The notes below the pieces were generated by a model. That model searched no databases, was not told the origin of the DNA, and saw nothing but the letters and a program-made list of their open reading frames with translations. DNA of 19,466 nt from JBGSYJ01 sp041748075 (lineage in GTDB: Bacteria > Acidobacteriota > Thermoanaerobaculia > Gp7-AA8): NCBI GenBank assembly GCA_041748075.1, contig JBGTDX010000086.1:1-19466 (forward strand), in the 5' to 3' direction. Each line of letters starts with the position of its first letter. Position 1 is the stretch's first letter. Shown here piece by piece: positions 7,388 to 14,053 of the stretch. The translations under genes and the position numbers were made by a program.

Positions 7388-8743
7388 ATGAAGCACGCAT
7401 TGCCATGCCTCGTCCTGGCCATCGCCGGCATTCTCGGCTGCAACCGGCCCGCGGTCCAGGATCGCGTTGCGCAGGCCCAGACCCCCAGTGTTCCGCCGAC
7501 CGTCAGCGCGCAACGGCGCACGCCCACGGTCATCGCCGTGCATAGCGTGATGCCTTCGATCGTGAATATTCAGACCGAGTCGACGATTCGAAGACCGGTG
7601 ATCGATCCCTGGTTCGGGCTCTTCGGAGGCCCCGAGCGCACCTACCAGTCTCAGTCTCTGGGATCGGGATTCGTCTGGAGCGCCGACGGGCTGATCGTGA
7701 CGAACGCTCATGTCGTCGAGGGCACCTCGGCCGTATCGGTTCTTCTCCAGGACGGTACCCAGTATCCGGCAGAGATCATCGGGGTAGATCCGGATAGCGA
7801 CCTGGCGGTGCTTCGTGTCGAGGCGGGAGGTCTGACGCCGGCGCCCATCGGCACGTCGGCCGACCTTCTGATCGGCGAGCCGGTCATCGCCGTCGGAAAT
7901 CCGTTCGGCCTCAGCGGAACAGTCACCACCGGCGTGGTGTCGGCCACGGGCCGTTCCGTTCCTTCACAGGAGCGTGGGAGAACGTACACCGATTTCATTC
8001 AGACTGATGCATCGATCAACCCGGGCAACTCAGGCGGGCCGCTGCTGAACATCGAGGGCCGGGTCATCGGGATCAACGTGGCAATCTACGCTCAGGCGCA
8101 GGGGATCGGATTCGCGATTCCCGTCGACCGGGCAAAGAAAGTCATCGAGGATCTGCGGCGCTTCGGACAAGTCCATCAGGCGTTCATCGGTGCTGCAACG
8201 AGCACGCTGACACCGGAAGAAGGACGCAGGCTTGGCCTGTCGGTCTCTCGCGGCGCTCTCGTCACCCGCGTCTTTGCAGGATCGCCGGCCGCACGCGCCG
8301 GGTTGCGTCCGGGTGACGTCATCGTGGCGGTCGGCGGCGCCCCTGTGGAGTCACGGGAGTCGTTCACCACGTTGACATCAACGGCCAGCAGCGGTTCGAC
8401 CATCACCCTTCGCGTCATCAGGGGAGGAAGATCCCAGGACGTCGCCGTCATCGCAACCGATCCTCCCGAAGACCTGGGGCTTCGTATCCTCGAGGAAGTC
8501 AGCGGCCTCGAGATCGCCACGCGGGACCGGAACGTCGAGATCACCTCGGTGGCGAGAGGATCCCGGGCCGCGGACATCGGGCTTCGTTCGGGAGATCTGA
8601 TCGTGGGAGTCGGCGGAACAAAAGTGACTTCGACGGCTCAGCTCGACGGATTGGTCATTCGATCCGCGGAGCGCTCATCACTCGTCCTGAACGTCGCGCG
8701 CGGACGATACATCTACACGCTGAGCTTCCCCATGGGAGTGTAG
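7388..8743 (+). CDS. HtrA/DegP-family serine protease lipoprotein with two PDZ domains
   Basis: A 451-residue envelope quality-control protease (family S1C). It begins with a lipoprotein signal ending in the lipobox ILGC, making Cys18 the predicted lipidated residue. The trypsin-like domain carries His108 (TNAHVVEG), Asp138 (DPDSDLAVLRV) and Ser215 (NPGNSGGPLLN). PDZ1 (about 267-355, with GSPAARAGLRPGDVIVAVGG) and PDZ2 (about 362-448, with GSRAADIGLRSGDLIVGVGG) follow. Most characterised HtrA proteins are soluble in the periplasm or anchored in the inner membrane. A lipid anchor would place this one on the inner or outer membrane facing the periplasm. No regulator is adjacent, so it cannot be assigned to degP, degQ or degS. 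Confidence 0.95.
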   Translation: MKHALPCLVLAIAGILGCNRPAVQDRVAQAQTPSVPPTVSAQRRTPTVIAVHSVMPSIVNIQTESTIRRPVIDPWFGLFGGPERTYQSQSLGSGFVWSADGLIVTNAHVVEGTSAVSVLLQDGTQYPAEIIGVDPDSDLAVLRVEAGGLTPAPIGTSADLLIGEPVIAVGNPFGLSGTVTTGVVSATGRSVPSQERGRTYTDFIQTDASINPGNSGGPLLNIEGRVIGINVAIYAQAQGIGFAIPVDRAKKVIEDLRRFGQVHQAFIGAATSTLTPEEGRRLGLSVSRGALVTRVFAGSPAARAGLRPGDVIVAVGGAPVESRESFTTLTSTASSGSTITLRVIRGGRSQDVAVIATDPPEDLGLRILEEVSGLEIATRDRNVEITSVARGSRAADIGLRSGDLIVGVGGTKVTSTAQLDGLVIRSAERSSLVLNVARGRYIYTLSFPMGV

Positions 8744-8750
8744 GGCTGAA

Positions 8751-8770
8751 GAATTGAGAAGAATTGAGAA
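8751..8770. repeat. Two tandem copies of GAATTGAGAA
   Basis: Two exact 10-base units fill the short gap between the converging HtrA and SprT-like genes. No hairpin with a T-run is present, so I do not call a terminator. Confidence 0.7.
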
Positions 8771-8771
8771 T

Positions 8772-9224
8772 TCAGAAAAGCGCCATCTGTCGCGGCGCGG
8801 CGGATTCACCAACAGGGCGAAGCACCGGTCTCGCCTTCCTTCCGAGCAGCAGAGGAAGGTTTCTCTTGAGCCAGAGCTGGGACTCCCTGTGAAAGCGATA
8901 CCGGCGCTCCTGCGCATGGAACCGGCGGTTGTGGCGCGCGCCGAGCACGTGGTGGAGGTACTCGTGATGGATGATCGACTGGATGAAGTATCGCGGAACG
9001 ATCGGTGTATTGAGGGAGGGGTGTATGCGAATTTCGCTAGTCCGATGGTCGTAGGAGCCGAGCCTGATGCTCCGGCGTTTCTTTCGGTTGGTTCTGTGGC
9101 CCCACCGGATCGGGAGCAGGCTCGCTTTCGGAAAATAATCGCGTCGGACCTCTGCGGCGAGAGCTTCGAGGTCGTAGTAGGAGTCCTCACTATCCAGTGA
9201 GATCACAAGGGCTTGTAAGGGCAC
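8772..9224 (-). CDS. SprT-like / M48-like zinc metallopeptidase-fold protein
   Basis: A 150-residue, apparently cytoplasmic protein with the zinc motif His87-Glu88-x-x-His91 (HEYLH) and a likely third ligand, His103, eleven residues later (RRFHAQERRY). The strand before the motif, IRWGHRTNRKKRRSIRLGSYD followed by IRIHPSLN, resembles the beta strands that precede the active helix in SprT-like and DUF45-type peptidases. There is no signal peptide or membrane segment. SprT-like proteins include DNA-protein-crosslink proteases, but this small form has no DNA-binding zinc ribbon, so its substrate is unknown. The start is a GTG with AAGGGG upstream. It converges with the HtrA gene, 28 bases apart. 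Confidence 0.75.
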   Translation of the reverse strand: MPLQALVISLDSEDSYYDLEALAAEVRRDYFPKASLLPIRWGHRTNRKKRRSIRLGSYDHRTSEIRIHPSLNTPIVPRYFIQSIIHHEYLHHVLGARHNRRFHAQERRYRFHRESQLWLKRNLPLLLGRKARPVLRPVGESAAPRQMALF

Positions 9225-9298
9225 TCCTCGCTATCCCCTTCCACTCGAAATGGCCACGACGACATTGTCGCCATTCCTGCCCTGTTAACGCAAGGATG

Positions 9299-9330
9299 AA
9301 AACCGGGGACCCGCCGCCGGGTTCCCGGTT
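9299..9330 (-). terminator. Strong intrinsic terminator of the small envelope-gene cluster
   Basis: Read on the minus strand, a GC-rich hairpin of about 13 bp (9301-9313 with 9318-9330, one G-T pair, 4-base loop) ends in a TTTT run followed by CATCC. It lies eight bases after the stop codon of the 93-residue gene. The rest of 9225-9338 holds no gene I can support. Confidence 0.8.
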
Positions 9331-9338
9331 CGCCGGAC

Positions 9339-9620
9339 CTACACTTCCTCGTCCTGGCCCAGAATCTTTGAAAGATTCGCCGCGGCCGCAGCCGCAATGA
9401 GGGAAGAGCCAGCTGCGATGAGCTCGTCACCTTTCTTCATGCCGAGGAACACTCCGACGCTGACCCCGATCACGACGGCGGTGACGGGAAACCTGATGAT
9501 CTGGTCGCGCCAGCCTTCCGGCAGCAATTGTTCGATCTCGTCGAAAAGAGCCTTAGGCCCTTCGCTGGCCATCGAAGCCCCGATGTCAGCCGCACGTTCA
9601 CCGATCCCTTCGAAACTCAT
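9339..9620 (-). CDS. Small membrane protein of unknown function (93 aa)
   Basis: I do not recognise a named family. The N-terminal 45 residues are amphipathic and acidic. A Gly/Val-rich membrane segment follows (about 46-61, VTAVVIGVSVGVFLG), then a short KKGD turn and a second Ala-rich hydrophobic stretch (about 67-84). This suggests a hairpin in the inner membrane with both ends on the cytoplasmic side. The ATG is preceded by a strong GGGAGGG Shine-Dalgarno sequence. It lies 22 bases after the DUF883-like gene on the same strand, with an intrinsic terminator right after its stop, so it is the last gene of the unit. Its similarity in layout to its neighbour suggests a shared role at the membrane. 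Confidence 0.75.
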   Translation of the reverse strand: MSFEGIGERAADIGASMASEGPKALFDEIEQLLPEGWRDQIIRFPVTAVVIGVSVGVFLGMKKGDELIAAGSSLIAAAAAANLSKILGQDEEV

Positions 9621-9642
9621 CGATCCCTCCCCGTCGAATCAC

Positions 9643-9948
9643 TCAATCGTCGTTTCCACGCCGGAGCAGCAGTCCGATCAGAAAGCCGGCACCGACCGAG
9701 ATGAGCAGCGCCTTTCCCGGATTCGAGCGCACGTAGGCTCGCACCTGCTCGGCTGCTCCTTCGAGGTCCACCTCTTCCACCTTGCTTCGCACTTTCGTGT
9801 ACCCGTCGCGAACGCTCCCTGAAGCGTCGGCGACTTTCGAGCTCACATACTCGCGCGCCTTGCCCATTCTGGCTCGCGTCGAAGATTCTTCGCTTCCGTA
9901 GTCCTCACCGGCGTCCGACGCGGTGGGATCCTTCTGGTCCTTTTCCAT
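9643..9948 (-). CDS. DUF883-like (ElaB/YqjD-type) small membrane-anchored protein
   Basis: A 101-residue protein from the ATG at 9948, which has GGAGG placed ideally upstream. A start 30 bases earlier would add an unsupported extension. Residues 1-70 are charged and probably a long helix or coiled coil. The end, AYVRSNPGKALLISVGAGFL followed by IGLLLRR, is the typical DUF883 C-terminus, with one glycine-rich membrane segment. In E. coli the related ElaB, YqjD and YgaM proteins sit in the inner membrane, rise in stationary phase and (YqjD) bind ribosomes. That role is known for the family but is not shown here. Confidence 0.82.
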   Translation of the reverse strand: MEKDQKDPTASDAGEDYGSEESSTRARMGKAREYVSSKVADASGSVRDGYTKVRSKVEEVDLEGAAEQVRAYVRSNPGKALLISVGAGFLIGLLLRRGNDD

Positions 9949-9989
9949 ACATCCTCCAAACCTATCTGGTGCGCGCACTGCAGAGTGCC

Positions 9990-9998
9990 GTTATATCA
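9990..9998 (-). promoter_or_regulatory. Extended -10 promoter candidate (TGATATAAC) for the DUF883-like gene
   Basis: On the minus strand TGA-TATAAC fits an extended -10 element, TGn plus a five-of-six -10. It would start a leader of about 35 bases containing the GGAGG. No matching -35 was found, which extended -10 promoters do not require. It lies in the 93-base gap (9949-10041) after the DUF5670-like gene. Confidence 0.4.
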
Positions 9999-10041
9999 GA
10001 TGCATGCCGGGCGGAGTAGCAGGCGATTCTACGCAAGGCCC

Positions 10042-10242
10042 TCATCCACCCTGCACCTTTTCATCCACCTCCCGGCTTGCCTCTTCCGGCTTCCGGAAGA
10101 AACCCATCAGGTTTCCGCCGAGCAGGAAACCTGCGATGAAGAGTGCCGCAAGCGGCAGAATGTGCAGCAGCCCGCCCCCGGTGCGGCTCGCCAGGAGTCC
10201 CACCAGCCAGACGATGATCAGGATAGGTACGAGTGCCCACAT
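10042..10242 (-). CDS. DUF5670-like (Lmo0937-type) tiny membrane protein
   Basis: A 66-residue protein made of two membrane helices: about 2-18 (WALVPILIIVWLVGLLA) and about 25-44 (LLHILPLAALFIAGFLLGG), with a TGGG turn between them. A charged C-terminal tail follows (FFRKPEEASREVDEKVQGG). The pattern of two helices separated by a Gly-rich turn, with a conserved HIL, resembles the Lmo0937/DUF5670 family, though family members usually end soon after the second helix. The tail here is longer. It starts four bases after the BON-domain gene stop, so the two are surely co-transcribed. Its function is unknown. Confidence 0.75.
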   Translation of the reverse strand: MWALVPILIIVWLVGLLASRTGGGLLHILPLAALFIAGFLLGGNLMGFFRKPEEASREVDEKVQGG

Positions 10243-10246
10243 GAGC

Positions 10247-10558
10247 CTATTTGATGACTCCGGTCATACCGCCGACGGTGATCAGATTCCTTACCGACTG
10301 AACATCCACGATCGTCTCGGCAATGCGCCCGGCCTTCGCCGCGTCCGCGGCCGCCTGCACGGTGCCCGTCAGCGTCACCGCACCAGAGTGCACCGCGACG
10401 CCGATCTGATAACGCGCGAGGTCCGGATCGTTCCACAGGGCCTCCCGCACGCGATCCGCCAAAATGGCGTCATCGAACTGACGGTCGGTCGACAGATTTC
10501 CGGCACAACCGGAAAACAGGATCACGAGGCAGAATCCGAGGCTCCAGGTCTTGCGCAT
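10247..10558 (-). CDS. BON-domain lipoprotein
   Basis: A 103-residue predicted lipoprotein. From the ATG at 10558, which has AGGGAG seven bases upstream, the signal ends in the lipobox LFSGC, making Cys18 the predicted lipidated residue. A GTG three codons earlier is less likely. Residues about 25-98 form one BON domain: DAILADRVREALWNDPDL, then VHSGAVTLTGTV, then IAETIVDVQSVRNLITV. BON domains, as in OsmY and DolP (YraP), bind phospholipid surfaces and are linked to osmotic and outer-membrane stress. The usual OsmY and DolP proteins have two BON domains; this one has one. It is the first gene of the cluster and divergent from the ABC transporter across a 130-base gap. Confidence 0.9.
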   Translation of the reverse strand: MRKTWSLGFCLVILFSGCAGNLSTDRQFDDAILADRVREALWNDPDLARYQIGVAVHSGAVTLTGTVQAAADAAKAGRIAETIVDVQSVRNLITVGGMTGVIK

Positions 10559-10688
10559 ATCATTCACTCCCTATGGTTCGTCCGTGCAGAGAGCATGCCG
10601 CCCGTTTCTTCCGCATTCGCGGGAAAGGGAAGTGCATTGTGTCAGAACAGGAGTCCAACAAGTACATGACCGGCCACGGTGGCGTCCC

Positions 10689-11384
10689 ATGACCGTCGCG
10701 ATCCGTCTCGAGCACGTCGAACATGAGTACGCCGGAACCGAGGAAAGCTCGCGGGTTCACGCGCTGTCGAACGTCGATCTCGCGCTCGCGGCGGGGGACT
10801 TCGCGATTCTCATGGGTCCCTCAGGCAGCGGAAAATCGACGCTTCTCAATCTCATCGGAGCGGTCGATCGACCCACCTCGGGCCGGATCCTGATCGGTGA
10901 TACCGACATCGCGGGACTCTCGGAGGACGCGCTCACACTGTTTCGTAGGACGTCGGTCGGGTTCATCTTCCAGTTCTTCAACCTCGTGCCGACGCTGACC
11001 GTCCGGGAGAACATCGGGTTTCCGCTCGCCCTGGCCGGGATGCGCCGGAAAGAGCTGGACTCGCGCACCGGAGAAATCCTCGAAGGGATCGAACTGCAGC
11101 ACCGCGCCGGCCATTATCCGAACCAGCTTTCAGGTGGCGAGATGCAGCGCGTGGCCATCGGAAGGGCGATCGTCCACAGGCCGGCGGTTCTGCTCGCCGA
11201 CGAGCCGACAGGCAATCTCGACAGCCGCACCGGCGAGACGGTGCTCGAGCTGATCCGGTCGGTGCATCGAAGCTATCGTCCAACCATCGTCATGGCTACG
11301 CACTCCGAGCGCGCGGCTTCCTATGGGGACTACATTCGTCACGTCATTGACGGCCGGGTACTGAACGGAGGACCGGACGAGTGA
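10689..11384 (+). CDS. ABC transporter ATPase of the MacB/LolD/YbbA type
   Basis: A 231-residue cytoplasmic ATPase that powers the FtsX-type permease encoded next. Visible motifs are Walker A GPSGSGKST (43-51), the Q-loop Gln95, the ABC signature LSGGE (148-152), Walker B VLLADEP (167-173), D-loop GNLD and H-loop His205 in MATHS. The FQFFNLVPTLTVRENI stretch after the Q-loop is typical of the MacB/LolD group. I chose the ATG at 10689 because it leads directly into the family's N-terminus; an upstream in-frame extension has no similarity. The stop overlaps the permease start by four bases (GTGA), so the two are coupled. No membrane-fusion protein gene is nearby. Confidence 0.95.
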   Translation: MTVAIRLEHVEHEYAGTEESSRVHALSNVDLALAAGDFAILMGPSGSGKSTLLNLIGAVDRPTSGRILIGDTDIAGLSEDALTLFRRTSVGFIFQFFNLVPTLTVRENIGFPLALAGMRRKELDSRTGEILEGIELQHRAGHYPNQLSGGEMQRVAIGRAIVHRPAVLLADEPTGNLDSRTGETVLELIRSVHRSYRPTIVMATHSERAASYGDYIRHVIDGRVLNGGPDE

Positions 11385-14014
11385 AGGCGCTCCGGGCGTT
11401 TCTCGCACTTTGCCGCGGCCTGGTTTTCCGGCCGATCCTTCGCGAGAAGACCCGCACGATGCTCACAATCCTCGGGATTGCCGTCGGCGTGTCAGTCCTC
11501 GTCGCGATTCAGCTGTCGAATTCGAGTGCCCTCCGCTCGTTCAGCGAATCGGTCGATGCAGTGGCGGGCCGGGCGAACTTCGCTCTGGTGTCCGACGCCG
11601 GATTGCTCGAGGAACGCTCTCTGCTCTCACTGCAGCCGCTCTGGCGACTCGGAGTCCGGTTTGCGCCAGTGCTCGATCTGGAGGGCGTCATCGAACCATC
11701 CCGGCGCCCGATCCGGATCCTCGCGGTCGATCTGTTCTCGGATCTTCACTTCCGGGATTACCGTTACGCCACAATTGCCACCGCTCCCTCCGTCGCAGCC
11801 TCGAGCGGTCTGGAAAACCTGGCGATGGACGGAACCCAGCCCTCGGTTGCCTCCTTTCTCGAACTGTTCCGCCGCGATTCGGTCGTTCTACCCAAGACAT
11901 TTGCCGAACAGAACGGTCTCGAGGCGGGCGATCCCGTCGTTCTCGACGTTCTCGGACGGCAGCGGACGTTCATCATTCGAGGCCTTCTCGAATCGGAAGG
12001 CCCCGCCACCGCATTCGACGGGAGCCTCGCGATCATGGATATCGCGACTGCACAGGCTGCATTCGGCCTTCAGGGCAAGCTCAGCAGAGTCGATCTGATG
12101 GTTCCGGAGAATGCCGTGGAACAGACGATATCGCTCACGACCGGGGCGGTGAGTGGCGCACACCTCGAAAGGCCAAAGCGCCGCAACGAGCGCGTCGACC
12201 GAATGCTTCGCGCATTCCGGATCAACCTCTTCGCGCTTGCAGGTGTGGCGCTTCTCGTCGGCGTCTTCCTCGTTTACAACACGGTGCTGATCTCGATTCT
12301 GCGCCGCCGGGCAGATGTCGGCGTGCTGAAGACTCTCGGCACGAGTCCGCGCCAGATCTTCGCGGCCTTTGTCATGGAAGGCGCGGTGTTCGGTCTTGCG
12401 GGCTCCCTGCTCGGCATCGCGTTCGGTTACGGCCTGGCGTACGGCACGCTCGAACTGATCGGCAGGACGATCAATGCTCTTTACGTGACGACGAGTCCGA
12501 GCGAGATCGTGCTCACGCCCATGCTCATCGTTGCTGCGATACTTCTCGGAACAGGCGTGTCGGTGCTTTCCGCCATTCAGCCGGCGCTGGAAGCTGCATC
12601 CATCCGGCCGAGCGCGCTGATCCGGGCCGGGATCTACCAGGGCGCTGCCTCGAGCAGCGTCGCGCGGTTGGCGGCCGGAGCGCTGGCACTATTCGTTCTC
12701 GGAGCGATCGCGACGCGGCTTCCGGCTGTGGGCGGGCTCCCCGTTGCGGGGTACGCGGCGGTCATACTGATCGTGGCTGGCTTTGCCGCAATTGCACCGC
12801 TGGCAATCCTTCAGCTCTCGCGCTTGATTCGGCCGCTTTTCGGACGGCTTTTTCAATTGCCCGGTACCCTCGCCGCCGTCTCGCTCCCGGCTTCGCTGCG
12901 CAGGGTTGCCGTGGCTGCGGCAGCACTCTCCATCGCCATCGGGATGATGGTGGCCGTCTCGATGATGGTGGGAAGCTTCCGGGAGACCGTGAGCGCGTGG
13001 GTGGATCAGACCGTTCGGTCCGATCTGTGGATCCGGCCGGCTCAGGAACTGGGACCATCGCCGGGAGCCGTGTTCCCCGCTTCCATAAGCGACGAGCTTC
13101 GCGGCATCGAAGAGATCGAGACCTTCGACCGGATCCGCATGCGGGAGGTCGTTTTCCGGGACAATCTCATCGTGGTAGGCGGAGGAGATTTCGCGCAGGC
13201 TGCCGCGACCTCGTCGATGCCGATGGTGCGCCCCCGTTCTCAGGCTCGAGCGATCCAGGAAGCGCTGCGCAGCAACGGCGTTCTGATTTCAGAGAGCCTG
13301 TCGCTGAAGTTCGATCTCGACGTGGGCGAGTCGATCGAGCTTCCCGTACAGGCAGGAGTCCGGCAGTTTCCGATCACCGGAATCTACCGGGACTATTCGA
13401 ACGATCGAGGCGTGGTCGTGATGGATCGCACGAGCTTCATCGAGGCCTATGACGACGACACGATCGATACGATCGCGATTTTCCTGCGCGACGGAGTCGA
13501 TCCTGCTGCCGCCCGCATGAAGATCGAGAGAGAGCTTGGCGCACGATACAAAGTGTTTACCTTCATGAACGCTTCGATCCGAACCGAGGTCATGAGGATC
13601 TTCGATCAGACGTTTCTCATCACCTACGCGCTGCTCGTGGTGTCGATCGCCGTGGCCGTTCTGGGAATCATCAATACCCTCGCCGCGCTCATCATCGAAA
13701 GACGCCGCGAGATCGCACTGCTGAAGGTGCTCGGAATGAACCGCCGGCAGATCCGCGCGATGATCCTGCTGGAGTGCTCTCTGCTCGGAACCGTATCGAC
13801 GATCCTGGGGCTCATGTGCGGCGTGGTGCTCTCCTGGATCCTGATCTTCGTCATCAACAGGCAGTCGTTCGGCTGGACCATCGAGTTCGCTCCGCCGGTG
13901 GGTCTCGTGGCCCTGTCGCTTGCGCTGACATTTCTCGCTACCGTGACGGCCGGCCTCTATCCGGCGCGCATGGCAGGCAGGCTCGTGATGTCCACGGCGA
14001 TGAAGAGCGAGTGA
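11381..14014 (+). CDS. FtsX-family ABC transporter permease (two-domain, about 10 TM, YbbP-like)
   Basis: An 877-residue inner-membrane permease working with the ATPase just upstream. An N-terminal helix (about 25-46) is followed by a large periplasmic domain (about 47-275). A first FtsX triplet of helices follows (about 283-402), containing VYNTVLISILRRRADVGVLK and its IFAAFVMEGA loop. Three further helices lie in the middle (about 425-545), then a second periplasmic domain (about 546-740). A second FtsX triplet closes the protein (about 745-870), containing INTLAALIIERRREIALLKV. This duplicated layout matches the YbbP type rather than single-copy MacB or LolC/E. The start is a GTG overlapping the ATPase stop. 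By analogy it would move lipids, lipoproteins or hydrophobic compounds at the envelope; the substrate is unknown. A 680-residue frame inside it is a shadow. Confidence 0.92.
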   Translation: MKALRAFLALCRGLVFRPILREKTRTMLTILGIAVGVSVLVAIQLSNSSALRSFSESVDAVAGRANFALVSDAGLLEERSLLSLQPLWRLGVRFAPVLDLEGVIEPSRRPIRILAVDLFSDLHFRDYRYATIATAPSVAASSGLENLAMDGTQPSVASFLELFRRDSVVLPKTFAEQNGLEAGDPVVLDVLGRQRTFIIRGLLESEGPATAFDGSLAIMDIATAQAAFGLQGKLSRVDLMVPENAVEQTISLTTGAVSGAHLERPKRRNERVDRMLRAFRINLFALAGVALLVGVFLVYNTVLISILRRRADVGVLKTLGTSPRQIFAAFVMEGAVFGLAGSLLGIAFGYGLAYGTLELIGRTINALYVTTSPSEIVLTPMLIVAAILLGTGVSVLSAIQPALEAASIRPSALIRAGIYQGAASSSVARLAAGALALFVLGAIATRLPAVGGLPVAGYAAVILIVAGFAAIAPLAILQLSRLIRPLFGRLFQLPGTLAAVSLPASLRRVAVAAAALSIAIGMMVAVSMMVGSFRETVSAWVDQTVRSDLWIRPAQELGPSPGAVFPASISDELRGIEEIETFDRIRMREVVFRDNLIVVGGGDFAQAAATSSMPMVRPRSQARAIQEALRSNGVLISESLSLKFDLDVGESIELPVQAGVRQFPITGIYRDYSNDRGVVVMDRTSFIEAYDDDTIDTIAIFLRDGVDPAAARMKIERELGARYKVFTFMNASIRTEVMRIFDQTFLITYALLVVSIAVAVLGIINTLAALIIERRREIALLKVLGMNRRQIRAMILLECSLLGTVSTILGLMCGVVLSWILIFVINRQSFGWTIEFAPPVGLVALSLALTFLATVTAGLYPARMAGRLVMSTAMKSE

Positions 14015-14035
14015 GACCTGCGGCTCTGTGATCGA

Positions 14036-14041
14036 TACAAT
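14036..14041 (+). promoter_or_regulatory. candidate -10 box (TACAAT) of the DUF4403 gene
   Basis: TACAAT lies 18 bases from its first T to the ATG at 14054, which would give a leader of about six bases. There is no Shine-Dalgarno sequence before the ATG. The -35 region (GAGACC at 14013-14018) matches the consensus at only three of six positions. Confidence 0.33.
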
Positions 14042-14053
14042 GCACTCCCTGAT

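Noticed and set aside
6378..7391. 337-codon plus-strand frame across the lipid kinase
   Set aside because: It is antisense to an intact DAGK gene and rich in Arg, Asp and Glu without protein-like patterns.
9050..9080. GTAGGAGC...GCTCC as a third REP-like unit
   Set aside because: It lies wholly inside the SprT-like coding region at a conserved-looking block, has a long loop and lacks the ATTCYGAT core. Chance is more likely.
10559..10688. Promoter for the ABC transporter in the divergent gap
   Set aside because: TTGTGT (10637-10642) is the best -35, but no -10 box lies 16-18 bases later. I could not support a specific site.
11410..13452. 680-codon frame inside the FtsX permease, in another frame of the same strand
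   Set aside because: It is extremely Arg/Ser/Gly/Pro-rich. The overlapping frame encodes membrane helices and FtsX motifs throughout.
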